This document shows positions 6,650-15,203 of a DNA stretch of 64,000 nucleotides, piece after piece. The stretch's first letter is position 1; every line of letters starts with the position of its first letter. Source of the DNA: Candidatus Villigracilis proximus (GTDB lineage Bacteria; Chloroflexota; Anaerolineae; Anaerolineales; Villigracilaceae); NCBI GenBank assembly GCA_016715195.1, contig JADKBB010000005.1, positions 1-64,000 on the forward strand, read 5' to 3'. The notes under the pieces are model-generated. The model had not been told where the DNA came from and made no database searches. It saw only the letters and a list, made by a program, of their open reading frames with translations. The translations under genes were made by a program, and so were the position numbers.

Positions 6650-7331
6650 GTTTGAGATGTTCGTTTTGTTTGGTTGCTGAATCGTGCTGAAGCATGAATT
6701 CGACCGCCATGGCCTGCGGAAATTTTGGCGCGTCACCCCAGCCGCCAAATCCCCAATCGTAGGAGCCGGCGATTGATTTTGCAATGGCGGCAAAATGTTC
6801 GCTTGTGAGCAGGTCGTTCTTTTCGTTTTTGTTTTGACGCAGCAGGTGACCGATGATCTGCTCGCCGACTTTTTCAACTTCGCTTCTGTCGTTCTTCCAC
6901 GCATTGGCAAGACCTGATAATACATCTTTGAAGGCGGGCATGTTGTAACGGCGCACCGGCGGAAAATATGTGCCTGTGTAAAAAGGTTTAAGATCAGGCG
7001 AAAGAAATACAGACATCGGCCAGCCGCCGGAGCCTGTCATGGCGATCACGGCTTGCATGTAGATGCCGTCAATGTCGGGGCGTTCTTCACGATCCACTTT
7101 GACGTTGATGAAGAACTCGTTCATGAATTCTGCGGTTTCTTCATCTTCAAAAGACTCGTGAGCCATTACATGGCACCAATGACATGCGGCGTACCCTATG
7201 CTCAGAAAGATGGGTTTATTTTCTGCTCTGGCTTTGGACAGGGCTTCTTCGCCCCAGGGATACCAGTCCACGGGGTTGTTTGCGTGTTGAAGCAAATATG
7301 GGGAGTTTTCGTTGATCAAATGATTGGACAT
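6519..7331 (-). pseudogene. Thioredoxin-domain DUF255 (YyaL/SPATA20-like) gene, truncated by the element
   Basis: The N terminus matches the family: NENSPYLLQHANNPVDWYPWG, then the thioredoxin-like site Cys-His-Trp-Cys at residues 50-53 (AACHWCHVM), VDREERPDID, and GGWPMSVFLSPD. The frame is intact to GGGFSRYSTDNFWRVPHFE, where the family continues with Lys-Met-Leu-Tyr-Asp-Asn. Here it runs instead into element sequence (SRVPNR and a stop). Only about 264 of roughly 680 residues remain. The (alpha/alpha)6 glucosidase-like C-terminal region is therefore missing, and the remnant is probably non-functional unless the thioredoxin part works alone. The rest should lie at the element's other end. 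Confidence 0.85.
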
Positions 7332-7579
7332 GAGGCACCTTTAAGTATGGTTCTTGAAGTTGTTTCTAAAATTATAGTCCATGCTGTTGTAGAGTTGAGG
7401 ACCGTTTGTTTTTGAAGTTGGTTATGAGGTTGGGCGATTACCGTGCATTTCTTGACGTATCTTCTCTTGCTGTGTAATATAACCGAATAAAGTTCGGGTA
7501 TCTTGTGATAAGAAATAACCCCGATGTTTTTCATTAAAAATGTTGAATGCCTTATATCTCAAGATATAAAAGGATTTGG

Positions 7580-8002
7580 ATGAAAAAAATTACTTCGATC
7601 GTTGTTATGCTCGTTTTTCTTTCCATCGCAGGGTACTTTATTTACGCCACCCGGCTGCCCAGTCAGAATGCGCTTACGGACGAAACGGCCTGGGTGATGG
7701 CTGTTACAAAACAAAAGAATTGGTGGTACGAAGCCAGTTTCCAAACCCAAAGCGGTGTGACCTTAACCTGCCGCGCAAAGAAAAATCCGAATGCCTGGGC
7801 AAGCCGTTGCCCGGTAATAGAACTGGAAGGGTTGGTGGGACAGACGGTTAAGGTTTGGTATGACTCTGAAAGGCTGTATGTTATTGAGCATGAGGGTGTG
7901 GAAATACTTGGCATGGATCAGCACCGGGGTGCGCAATATACTGCCTGGGGAATTGGTGTGTTGATGTTCGTCATGGCGCTTGGAGTTATGCTTATGCTCT
8001 GA
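7580..8002 (+). CDS. Hypothetical membrane protein (140 aa)
   Basis: The start at 7580 (MKKITSIVVMLVFLSIAG) is chosen because AAAGGA lies just before it and it opens a clean signal-anchor; an upstream ATG at 7547 adds only a poor 11-residue leader. One N-terminal membrane segment is followed by an extracytoplasmic region of about 90 residues with two Cys, then a C-terminal membrane segment (YTAWGIGVLMFVMALGVMLML). No family is recognised. The middle region (LVGQTVKVWYDSERLYVI) looks like a small beta-rich domain. Confidence 0.6.
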   Translation: MKKITSIVVMLVFLSIAGYFIYATRLPSQNALTDETAWVMAVTKQKNWWYEASFQTQSGVTLTCRAKKNPNAWASRCPVIELEGLVGQTVKVWYDSERLYVIEHEGVEILGMDQHRGAQYTAWGIGVLMFVMALGVMLML

Positions 8003-8223
8003 TCGAGAAAAGAAACGTTCTCGCCGCAGATATAAATGCGGAAATTTTCCCTTTGAGACTCTGTGTTTTCCCTGGTCTGCCCGTGGATAAGTGTCCGTTA
8101 AAAACTTATGCTATGTGCCTGTTGGAAGACTCGAAAATACAAAATACATTTATTGCCGGCTCTATATTGTGGATGTAAAGGGAAATTGGTGTTTTGTTTG
8201 TGAAAATTATACTGTATGGGGGA

Positions 8224-8251
8224 TTAACTTCTGTTGTGGAATCACTATAAT
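8224..8251 (+). promoter_or_regulatory. Promoter candidate for the lipoprotein gene
   Basis: TTAACT at 8224-8229 and TATAAT at 8246-8251, spacer 16 bases, about 30 bases before the start at 8282. Confidence 0.45.
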
Positions 8252-8281
8252 TTGAGCATCTTATACCAAAGGAGAATAAAA

Positions 8282-8758
8282 ATGAAGAAATATAGTATTT
8301 TGTTTGCGTTGATCGCTCTTGTTGTGGCTTCCCTTGCCTGTCAAACGGTGATGGGCGGCGGGGAAAATGATTTTGAAGTGCCGGATGTGCCAAATGCGAC
8401 TGTGGTTCCTGATGATAGTGGAGAACTCCCCACGGTTCCACCTGTGACAACCGATGGTGATGGGAATATTACTGTTGGCGGCGATTCCAAATTTCCTGTG
8501 GTTAGCGATGCTTTCAACGTCATCACCGCGCCTGATGTGCTTACTTATCAAACCAAACTGAGCACAGATGATGTATTGAAATTTTATCGGGATGAATTTT
8601 CCAGGCAGGGTTATGAGGAAGATACTTCACTGGCGATCACCTTCGGCAAAACCTTCACGCTGGCTTTTACAGGAGACGCGAGCGGAAAGGTTGTTTATGT
8701 TGTAGGCGCTGACGCGGGTGACGGCTCGACGTATATTACCGTTACGCTGGCTCAGTAA
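8282..8758 (+). CDS. Secreted lipoprotein of unknown function (158 aa)
   Basis: An AAGGAG site precedes MKKYSILFALIALVVASLAC. The lipobox Leu-Ala-Cys puts the lipidated Cys at residue 20, so the mature protein is anchored on the outer face of the membrane. An acidic, Pro/Gly-rich linker (about 25-75) leads to a compact C-terminal domain (about 80-158; DVLKFYRDEFSRQGYEEDTSLA) resembling small ligand-binding alpha/beta folds seen in Chloroflexota lipoproteins. It stands alone and ends just before a bidirectional terminator. No specific function can be assigned. Confidence 0.75.
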   Translation: MKKYSILFALIALVVASLACQTVMGGGENDFEVPDVPNATVVPDDSGELPTVPPVTTDGDGNITVGGDSKFPVVSDAFNVITAPDVLTYQTKLSTDDVLKFYRDEFSRQGYEEDTSLAITFGKTFTLAFTGDASGKVVYVVGADAGDGSTYITVTLAQ

Positions 8759-8761
8759 TTT

Positions 8762-8802
8762 TATAAAGGAAGGCGGCTTTTTACGAGTCGCCTTCCTTTA
8801 TA
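8762..8802. terminator. Bidirectional terminator
   Basis: Stem TATAAAGGAAGGCG / CGCCTTCCTTTATA around a 13-base loop, between the convergent lipoprotein and PabBC genes. It overlaps the last codons of the latter. Confidence 0.8.
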
Positions 8803-10526
8803 ATTATTTTCACCCATTTCCTGATCGAATTTATTAGAAAGATTTTTGAGCATTTTTTCAGTTCATCTTTATGAATTACGCGCTCCTTGATTTTTCCTGT
8901 TTCCAGCAGATGCGCTCGAAATGTGCCGGCGAGTAATCCGCATGAAATGGGCGGCGTGACCAACTCGCCGTTTAACTCAACGACCAGATTGCCGATGGTG
9001 AATTCTGTCAGCTCGCTGCGCTCGTTATAAAGCAGCACATCGTCAGCCAGCGGATGCGGTGCACGCATAATTCCATAAATTTCGCGGCGCGTGGTTTTGT
9101 GAAAGAGAAACCGGTCTCTTGAGTCTACGGGCGCATCTGCCAGACGGACTGTGAAATTTGGCTTGTTCTCCTGGTGTGGTTTATCTTCCGCGCTTAAGGT
9201 TCCGTCACGATCAAGCAAGATACGCACCCGGCGCGCGGACTGAAATCCTTGGGCGAGTTCGTTCAGATAATTTTCAAAAATATCCTGCGAAAAAACAAAC
9301 CCGAAATAATCAGCCGAATCGCAGATGCGTTCGAGATGTTTCTCGCGTAGAAAATAACCGTCGGCGGGAGTCCACAACAGAGTTTCGATTAACGAAAATT
9401 CCAGCGGAGGTTCTATCAGCACACGGGCCTTGAGCAGGGCCTCGCTGTATTCGTCTGCGCTGGTTGAGTCCCAGACAATGCCGCCGCCGACTCCATATTC
9501 CGCGCTTTGCGTTTCCCTGTCAATTAATGCCGTGCGGATGGCGACATTAAATTGCGCCTTGCGGTTTGGTGAAATATAGCCAATGCTGCCCGTATAAATT
9601 TTACGCGGCGTGGTTTCCAACTCCGCGATGATATTCATCGTGCTGACCTTCGGCGCGCCTGTAATGGATGCACAAGGAAATAACGCTGAAAAGATTTCAT
9701 CAAGCGATGCGTGAGTCTTGGCCTGTACGGTGGAAGTCATCTGAAACAGGGTGGGGTATTTCTCAATCGTGAATAACCCCGGCACTTGCACACTTCCAAC
9801 TTCTGCGATGCGTCCCAGATCGTTGCGGATCATGTCTACGATCATGACATTTTCGGCGCGGTTCTTGATGGAATTGTGCAGCCATTCAGCCTGCGTTTTA
9901 TCTTCACTGGTGATTCTTCCGCGCTGGGCTGTGCCTTTCATCGGGTGACTATAAATTCTGTCGCCATCCAGTTTGAAGAATAATTCAGGTGATGCAGAGC
10001 AGATCACATGGCGGCCAGTGTCAATATACGCCGCATATTTATTTTGAGTCTGCGCGAGCCTCGAGAATAAACCCCATTCGCTTCCGGTAAACTCTGAACC
10101 CAGACGCATGGTGTAATTGACTTGATAAGTTTTACCCAGCGCAATATAATCTTTTACTTTTTTGATCGCGGCATTGTAACTTTCACGCGCATCGAAACTT
10201 CGGAAGTCTGGTTGAAATCCTCCCAATTTTAATTCGTCAGAAAAGACTTCCGAAGTTTTTATACTGTGAGGTTCAGAATACAATCCAAACCACAAAAGTG
10301 GAAAGCCCTCAGACTTCAAAACATGCAGGGCGTTGTCAAAAGCTGGCGCGGCTTCATAGCTGATAAATCCCGCCGCGTGCCAGTTATTTGTCTCGATCAG
10401 TCTTTCGATCTCACGCAATGCTTTGCGCACGTCATTAATATTTTCCGCGCTTATAATCTGGTGCGGATTTGTAAAATGCAGCCACTCGTTATTGTGTTTC
10501 AATAAAACTTCGTCTTTTTGGATCAA
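8781..10526 (-). CDS. pabB: Aminodeoxychorismate synthase component I fused to aminodeoxychorismate lyase (PabB-PabC)
   Basis: Makes p-aminobenzoate for folate: the N-terminal chorismate-binding part (about 1-365) forms 4-amino-4-deoxychorismate using ammonia from PabA, and the C-terminal PLP class IV aminotransferase-like part (about 370-581) removes pyruvate. Seen: HPMKGTAQRG, ENVMIVDMIRNDLGR, FPCASITGAPKV and YGVGGGIVWDS, all chorismate-binding motifs; then a Lys in FLFHKTTRREIY as likely PLP Lys and NERSELTEFTIGN. The start codon is TTG with GAGG upstream; no ATG is available at the N terminus. It is divergent from the VanZ-like gene with only 12 bases between starts. No pabA gene is present in the window. 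Confidence 0.9.
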   Translation of the reverse strand: MIQKDEVLLKHNNEWLHFTNPHQIISAENINDVRKALREIERLIETNNWHAAGFISYEAAPAFDNALHVLKSEGFPLLWFGLYSEPHSIKTSEVFSDELKLGGFQPDFRSFDARESYNAAIKKVKDYIALGKTYQVNYTMRLGSEFTGSEWGLFSRLAQTQNKYAAYIDTGRHVICSASPELFFKLDGDRIYSHPMKGTAQRGRITSEDKTQAEWLHNSIKNRAENVMIVDMIRNDLGRIAEVGSVQVPGLFTIEKYPTLFQMTSTVQAKTHASLDEIFSALFPCASITGAPKVSTMNIIAELETTPRKIYTGSIGYISPNRKAQFNVAIRTALIDRETQSAEYGVGGGIVWDSTSADEYSEALLKARVLIEPPLEFSLIETLLWTPADGYFLREKHLERICDSADYFGFVFSQDIFENYLNELAQGFQSARRVRILLDRDGTLSAEDKPHQENKPNFTVRLADAPVDSRDRFLFHKTTRREIYGIMRAPHPLADDVLLYNERSELTEFTIGNLVVELNGELVTPPISCGLLAGTFRAHLLETGKIKERVIHKDELKKCSKIFLINSIRKWVKIIIKEGDS

Positions 10527-10538
10527 GGCAGCCTCAAA

Positions 10539-10928
10539 ATGAATAAATTCCTCTCAATTGTACCGCGCTGGGTTCCGGCATTTTTTCTTATGGTCGTGAT
10601 TTTTTTGTTTTCATCACAGTCTGGTGATGAGTTACCCAACTTCCTCGGCTGGGATTATTTTATAAAGAAATCGAGTCATGCGATTGGTTATGGTCTGCTG
10701 GCGCTGTCGTATTTGCATTTTTTCCAATATGATAAAAAACGTTATTGGCTCGCATGGTTGATGGCGGTCGCATATTCTACAACGGATGAGTTTCACCAAT
10801 CATTTGTCGTTGGGCGCAGTGCGTCGGTTTATGATGTAGTCGTATTCGATAACCTGGGCGCGCTTATTCTGCTGTGGTTACATTTTAATTTTTGGAGAAA
10901 AGATGAAAAAGAAAATAACCAGACGTGA
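10539..10928 (+). CDS. VanZ-like family membrane protein
   Basis: 129 residues with about four membrane segments. Conserved family features are FLFSSQSGDELP after the first segment, KKSSHAIGYGLLALSYL in the second, and YSTTDEFHQSFVVGRSASVYDVVVFDNLGALI at the end, including the Asp-Glu-x-His-Gln motif. I choose the start at 10539 over 10518 because the extra seven residues are not family-like. VanZ itself confers low-level teicoplanin resistance, but most members are of unknown function. The 3' end overlaps the next gene by 26 bases, so the two are probably co-translated. Confidence 0.8.
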   Translation: MNKFLSIVPRWVPAFFLMVVIFLFSSQSGDELPNFLGWDYFIKKSSHAIGYGLLALSYLHFFQYDKKRYWLAWLMAVAYSTTDEFHQSFVVGRSASVYDVVVFDNLGALILLWLHFNFWRKDEKENNQT

Positions 10929-12333
10929 CTTTTTAAAAGCTGCATCCATTGGGACTGCTTCCGCGATTGCATTATCCTGTGGATTAATTGAAACCCCGCA
11001 TCTTCCACCGACCGAGGAGCCTGATACCATGCCAACAAACATTCCCCAATCTGATACAGGTCCGCGCGAAGCGGATGTCATTATCCTTGGCGCGGGAATC
11101 TCCGGCCTTGCCGCCGCCCGCACACTGGTTGACAGCGGACTGAGTGTGATCGTCCTCGAAGCGCGTGATCGCATCGGCGGCCGCATGTGGACAAATTCCT
11201 CGCTTGGTTTGCCGCTTGACCTGGGCGCATCGTGGATCCACGGTGTGAAGGGCAATCCGATCACTGATCTGGCGAAAGAGTTCGGCGCTGAAACCGTTGT
11301 CACTGATTATGAAAATGGTGTGCTATATGATTTTGACGGACGTGAAATGTCTGATGAGGAATATGCAGATATTGAGCAGATGTTTAAGTCTATTTATGCT
11401 GAAGTTGAAGTGATGCAAGAGGATACAGATAATGACATGTCTTTGCAGCAGGCCTTTGACAAGGTTGTATCCCGCTGGAGTCTTTCTAATGAAGAATTGC
11501 ATCAATTGAGTTTTTACATTCAACAGGAAACCGCTCTCGAATACGGCGCGGATCCTGATGATCTGTCACTATGGGAGTGGGATCAGGATGAAGTCTTTGG
11601 CGGCAAGGATGTTGTCTTTCCGCAGGGATATAACCAGATCACAGATGGACTCGCGAAAGGATTGGATATCCGCTTGAATGTGAAAGTGACCGCTGTCTCC
11701 TATGGCGCAGACGGTGTGGATGTGGAAACTTCGTCAGGGTTGTTTAGCGGGGATCAGGCTGTCGTGACGTTTCCGCTTGGGGTGTTGAAGCAGGCCGCAG
11801 TTAAGTTTGATCCGCCGTTGCCAGCGTCGAAACAGTCTGCCATTGATCGTCTGAATATGGGCGTGCTTAATAAAGTCTATTTGAAATTCCCCGCAGTGTT
11901 TTGGGATGAAGAGATCGAGATGATCGGGTATCTTGGTGAGGAAGTTGGTGAGTGGTGCGACTGGCTGAATTTTGCGCCGTATGTTGACCAGCCCGTCTTG
12001 ATGGCTTTTCATGGCGGCTCAAAGGGATTTGCGCTCGAAGAACTTTCTGATGATGAGATCATTGCCGGTGCGATGAAGACTTTGCGCGTGATCTATGGCG
12101 ATGGGATTCCCGAGCCTGAAAGTTTCATCATTACACGCTGGGGCAAAGATCCATTTGCCTTTGGCGCATACTCGCACATTCCGCCCTTCTCCAGCGGAAA
12201 AGATTACGACCTGCTCGCAGAACCCGTGGACGATGTTTTATATTTTGCCGGTGAAGCCACTTCACGGAAATATCCCGCCACGGTACATGGTGCCTATTTA
12301 TCAGGCATCGCCGCCGCCGAAGAAATGATGTGA
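10903..12333 (+). CDS. Tat-exported flavin-dependent amine oxidase
   Basis: 476 residues. A twin-arginine signal (TRRDFLKAAS, Arg at residues 7-8) with a Cys at about residue 26 suggests export in folded form. The FAD-binding Rossmann motif is VIILGAGISGLAAARTL, followed by VLEARDRIGGRMWT and LDLGASWIHGVKGNP, all diagnostic of the monoamine/polyamine oxidase family. The C-terminal FAD signature is VLYFAGEATSRKYPATVHGAYLSG with Ala-Gly-Glu. These enzymes oxidise amines to imines and reduce oxygen to peroxide; the substrate cannot be told. The start overlaps the VanZ-like gene, and a strong terminator follows. Confidence 0.9.
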   Translation: MKKKITRRDFLKAASIGTASAIALSCGLIETPHLPPTEEPDTMPTNIPQSDTGPREADVIILGAGISGLAAARTLVDSGLSVIVLEARDRIGGRMWTNSSLGLPLDLGASWIHGVKGNPITDLAKEFGAETVVTDYENGVLYDFDGREMSDEEYADIEQMFKSIYAEVEVMQEDTDNDMSLQQAFDKVVSRWSLSNEELHQLSFYIQQETALEYGADPDDLSLWEWDQDEVFGGKDVVFPQGYNQITDGLAKGLDIRLNVKVTAVSYGADGVDVETSSGLFSGDQAVVTFPLGVLKQAAVKFDPPLPASKQSAIDRLNMGVLNKVYLKFPAVFWDEEIEMIGYLGEEVGEWCDWLNFAPYVDQPVLMAFHGGSKGFALEELSDDEIIAGAMKTLRVIYGDGIPEPESFIITRWGKDPFAFGAYSHIPPFSSGKDYDLLAEPVDDVLYFAGEATSRKYPATVHGAYLSGIAAAEEMM

Positions 12334-12338
12334 TAAAA

Positions 12339-12371
12339 AACGCGGATGTAACGATTCGTTACATCCGCGTT
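12339..12371. terminator. Terminator hairpin between amine oxidase and scpA
   Basis: A nearly perfect 14 to 16-bp stem (AACGCGGATGTAACGA with its complement) flanked by AAAAAA and TTGCCTTTT. It serves two convergent genes. Confidence 0.8.
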
Positions 12372-12375
12372 GCCT

Positions 12376-12416
12376 TTTACTTCTCACTTCTCACTTATTA
12401 CTTATTACTCACTTTA
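12376..12416. repeat. Short tandem heptamer-like repeats
   Basis: Degenerate repeats of the type ACTTCTC ACTTCTC ACTTATT ACTTATT ACTCACTT, directly before the scpA stop. They resemble short tandemly repeated (STRR-like) spacers; similar tracts occur elsewhere in this window. Confidence 0.5.
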
Positions 12417-13187
12417 CTCAAACTCAATTTCAATCTCTTCGTCATCTTTCCAATCGCCCATTTTCTCAAACTCAATTTCTCCGAACAATTCATTTTGAAC
12501 AGCCGAGATATGATAGCGTTTGATCAACTCAAGCATGGCTAAAAATGTGACTACAATTTCAATGCGCGTGGATTTATCGGTGATGAGTCCGCTGAATGAC
12601 ATGCGCTGAATGTGCTTCATCGTTTTTGTGATGAAATCGATCTTCTCGCGGATGGTGATGCGCGGCGCGGAAATGATCGTGCCGAGCGCTTCTTTTTTCT
12701 TGCCTTTTGAGAAAGCAGATTCGGCGGCGGCGAGTAAACCTTCCAGTGTTAGATTCGAAAGGTCAAGTTTGGCTTCCACTTTGGGCGGCGGAGCAACGCG
12801 CAGATAGGTGCGTAAATTATTTTCCTGTCGTTCCACCAGCCAGCCGGCAATTTCCTTGTAGCGTTTATACAGGATCAACAATTCAACCAGCTCAACGCCG
12901 GGGTCTTCTTCGCCCGGTTCACGCTCGATCGGGCGCGGTAATAATGCTTCTGATTTGATCTGCACCAGTTTGGCCGCGATCACAAGAAACGACGAAATTT
13001 CATCGGGCTTCATTTGTTCGAGACCGTGCAAATACGATAAATATTGATCCGTAACTGTCGCAAGCGAAATGGCGGTAATGTTTAATTCAGAGCGTTCGAT
13101 CAGGCTTAGCAAAAGGTCAAGCGGACCTTCGTAAACTGAGGTCTGCACCTTGTAGCCGGTGATTTGATGTCCTAACATGTTTTCCAT
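12414..13187 (-). CDS. scpA: Segregation and condensation protein A (ScpA kleisin)
   Basis: Bridges the SMC heads and ScpB in bacterial condensin. Start at 13187 (MENMLGHQITGYKVQ); an upstream ATG adds 12 residues that would overlap the divergent promoter. Seen: VYEGPLDLLLSLIERSELNI with its SMC-binding N-terminal fold, FLVIAAKLVQIKSEALLPR, and a C-terminal winged helix with VVTFLAMLELIKRYHI. The length of 257 is normal. scpB and smc are not adjacent. A TATAAT lies 9 bases before the start codon with no Shine-Dalgarno, suggesting a leaderless message. Divergent from moaC. Confidence 0.9.
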   Translation of the reverse strand: MENMLGHQITGYKVQTSVYEGPLDLLLSLIERSELNITAISLATVTDQYLSYLHGLEQMKPDEISSFLVIAAKLVQIKSEALLPRPIEREPGEEDPGVELVELLILYKRYKEIAGWLVERQENNLRTYLRVAPPPKVEAKLDLSNLTLEGLLAAAESAFSKGKKKEALGTIISAPRITIREKIDFITKTMKHIQRMSFSGLITDKSTRIEIVVTFLAMLELIKRYHISAVQNELFGEIEFEKMGDWKDDEEIEIEFE

Positions 13188-13196
13188 AGCGCGCGA

Positions 13197-13214
13197 ATTA
13201 TACCAGTGTATAAT
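13197..13214. promoter_or_regulatory. Facing -10 boxes of scpA and moaC
   Basis: ATTATA at 13197-13202 (TATAAT on the minus strand, for scpA) and TATAAT at 13209-13214 (for moaC) lie 6 bases apart. Each is 7 to 9 bases from its start codon and neither gene has a ribosome site, which predicts leaderless transcripts and mutually exclusive polymerase binding. Confidence 0.5.
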
Positions 13215-13221
13215 CCTGCCC

Positions 13222-13698
13222 ATGTCAAAACTTACTCATCTTGATGAACAGGGCCGCGCGCGCATGGTGGATGTCGGCGCGAAGCCGGATACCGAGAGAA
13301 TTGCTGTGGCACGCGGTGAAATCCACATGAAGCAGGAAACTTTTGAACTGATCCGCGATGGCCAGATCAAAAAAGGGGATGTCTTAACTGTGGCACAGAT
13401 CGCCGGAATCAGCGCATCAAAACGGACCTCGGAGCTGATTCCGTTATGTCATCCGCTCTTCCTTTCAAAAGTGGACGTAGACCTCGTGCTTGATGAATCT
13501 CTTCCGGGTGTGGTCATTACCGCCACTGCAAAAGTGACCGGCAAAACCGGCGTCGAAATGGAAGCGCTGACCGCAGTCTCTGTCGCCGCGCTGACTGTGT
13601 ACGATATGGCGAAAGCCGCCGAGAAGACCATGCGCATTCAGAACATTCGTCTGCTTGAAAAGCATGGCGGGCAATCGGGTGATGTGGTGAATGAGTAG
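13222..13698 (+). CDS. moaC: Cyclic pyranopterin monophosphate synthase MoaC
   Basis: Converts the MoaA product to cyclic pyranopterin monophosphate in molybdenum-cofactor synthesis. 158 residues, normal. Seen: ARMVDVGAKPDTERIAVARG, the SASKRTSELIPLCHPL segment with the conserved Lys and Cys-His, KTGVEMEALTAVSVAALTVYDM, and a late Asn-Ile-Arg-Leu-Leu-Glu-Lys-x-Gly-Gly-x-Ser-Gly. The start is set at 13222 because the TATAAT box ends 7 bases before it. It is followed by moaD and moaE on the same strand and serves the molybdopterin oxidoreductase encoded at 52-54 kb. Confidence 0.95.
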   Translation: MSKLTHLDEQGRARMVDVGAKPDTERIAVARGEIHMKQETFELIRDGQIKKGDVLTVAQIAGISASKRTSELIPLCHPLFLSKVDVDLVLDESLPGVVITATAKVTGKTGVEMEALTAVSVAALTVYDMAKAAEKTMRIQNIRLLEKHGGQSGDVVNE

Positions 13699-13701
13699 TG
13701 A

Positions 13702-13752
13702 TGGTCGTCGAAAGTCAAAGGTCGAATCGACGACTTTTGACCTTTGACAAAA
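13702..13752. repeat. Palindromic spacer between moaC and moaD
   Basis: Contains GTCAAAGGTC and GACCTTTGAC, plus GTCGTCG and CGACGAC, in a 50-base spacer. It is one of several related AT/AG-rich repeat spacers in the window. Confidence 0.45.
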
Positions 13753-13761
13753 GGACTTTAA

Positions 13762-14010
13762 ATGAACCGTGTAAAACTTTTATTTTTCGCAACAATCCGT
13801 GATCGGGCAGGAGTGAAAACTCTTGAGCTTGATATCCCCGTGGATTTAACCATTCAAGGCCTTAAAGATAAATTGGCGTTAGATTATCCGAACTTGAAAG
13901 AATCCATGAAATCTGTGTTGATCACCATCAATCGTGAATATGCATTTGATGAAGCCGTTGTGCCGCAAAATGCGGAGATCGGCATGTTCCCGCCTGTGTC
14001 TGGCGGATAA
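13762..14010 (+). CDS. moaD: Molybdopterin synthase sulfur carrier subunit MoaD
   Basis: 82-residue ubiquitin-like protein ending in PVSGG. The C-terminal Gly-Gly is adenylated by MoeB and thiocarboxylated to carry sulfur into the dithiolene of molybdopterin. Seen: VKLLFFATIRDRAGVKTLEL at the N terminus and NREYAFDEAVVPQNAEIGMFPPVSGG at the end. Forms molybdopterin synthase with MoaE, encoded 21 bases downstream. Confidence 0.93.
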   Translation: MNRVKLLFFATIRDRAGVKTLELDIPVDLTIQGLKDKLALDYPNLKESMKSVLITINREYAFDEAVVPQNAEIGMFPPVSGG

Positions 14011-14031
14011 AATATTTACGGACTCGAAGAT

Positions 14032-14493
14032 ATGTCATCTTTCCCAACAGTTTATTCCATTACAGAATCTGAAATTGATCTAAATGATTTGCTGGCGCAG
14101 ATCACATTAACGTCCACGGGCGCGGCGGCCATCTTTACAGGTATGGTGCGCGGTGAGACCAAACGCGGCGATGCGCACGATACAGAATACCTTGAATACG
14201 AGGCATACGTCCCGATGGCTGAGGCGAAAATGAAGCAGGTCGCAGATGAGATCCGCGAACGCTGGCCGGTCATCGAAGGGATTGCGATTGTTCAGCGCAT
14301 TGGAAAGTTGTATCCCAAAACACCAACGGTGTTGATCGCCTGCACGGCAGCACATCGTGATACAGGCGTATTTGATGCCGCGCGTTATGGCATTGACCGT
14401 TTGAAAGAGATCGTGCCCGTCTGGAAAAAAGAGATCGGTCCGGGCGGAACGGAGTGGGTGGAGGGAGAGTACATTCCCAAGCCCGGTGAGTAG
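14032..14493 (+). CDS. moaE: Molybdopterin synthase catalytic subunit MoaE
   Basis: 153 residues. Inserts two sulfurs from MoaD thiocarboxylate into cyclic pyranopterin monophosphate. Seen: GAAAIFTGMVRGETKRGD at the N-terminal part, LEYEAYVPMAEAKMKQVADEIRERW, IVQRIGKLYPKTPTVLIACTAAHR, and the conserved active-site stretch VPVWKKEIGPGGTEWVEG with Lys-Lys. It follows moaD closely and is in turn followed by a GNAT gene that nearly overlaps its stop. Confidence 0.93.
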   Translation: MSSFPTVYSITESEIDLNDLLAQITLTSTGAAAIFTGMVRGETKRGDAHDTEYLEYEAYVPMAEAKMKQVADEIRERWPVIEGIAIVQRIGKLYPKTPTVLIACTAAHRDTGVFDAARYGIDRLKEIVPVWKKEIGPGGTEWVEGEYIPKPGE

Positions 14494-14494
14494 G

Positions 14495-15048
14495 ATGTAT
14501 ATACAGACAGAGCGCCTGATCCTGCGTAATTTTATGAATAGTGACCTTGAGATATTTTTGGCATATCGGAATGATCCCGTCGTTGCCAAATTTCAAGGGT
14601 GGGGACTTCCATATCCGCGCGAGAAGGCAGAAGCCTTTGTTGCCTCGATGACTGATAGAGTTGCCCTTAAACAGGATGGCTGGATTCAGTATGCGGTTGC
14701 CGTAAAAGATACAAATGAGTTAGTCGGCGATCTGGGGTGCTATGTAAAAAAGACGATATTCGACAGGCCAAAATCGGGTTTACGCTGGCAGCCAAACATT
14801 GGCGCAAAGGATACATAACAGAGATAATTCCGTGTTTGTTGGAATATCTTTTTGAAGACATGGATATGCATCGTGTCGCGGCAGATTGTGACGTGGAGAA
14901 TGTTGCTTCCTATCGTGCTCTGGAAAAACTTGGATTTCGAAGAGAAGCCCATTTTCTGGAAAGCTATTTGATCAGTGGCGTTTATGGAAGTGAGTATCAT
15001 TACGGCTTATTGCAGCGTGAGTGGCGGGAAAATTTGAAGCGGAGATAA
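14495..15048 (+). CDS. GNAT N-acetyltransferase, RimJ/RimL type (frameshifted)
   Basis: Begins MYIQTERLILRNFMNSDLEIF, typical of the RimJ-like acetyltransferase_3 group, and reads to GDLGCYVKK. One A is missing in the run at 14746-14751. In the next frame the acetyl-CoA-binding and C-terminal parts follow: IGFTLAAKHWRKGYITEII, then MDMHRVAADCDVENVASYRALEKLGFRRE and YGLLQREW. The joined protein has about 184 residues, normal for the family, and all expected motifs are present once each. The break is therefore best read as a sequence error. Substrate unknown. Confidence 0.85.
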
Positions 15049-15203
15049 TGTCTATTTTGGGTGAGCAGGTTTGAGGGCGTTTGAAGCGGGTGTTAGTCAG
15101 GCGTCACGTTTTTTGTATTGTGGGGTTTTACAGTTTGCCATATACCATCAAGTCAAAAAATTTTAATGAACTTATAAATTTAAAAATCATCATCGGAGGC
15201 GAA

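Noticed and set aside
6535..6650. Integrase C terminus as a real conserved domain
   Set aside because: The Cys/Arg-rich tail is the antisense of a conserved host protein region and is not seen as a domain of serine integrases.
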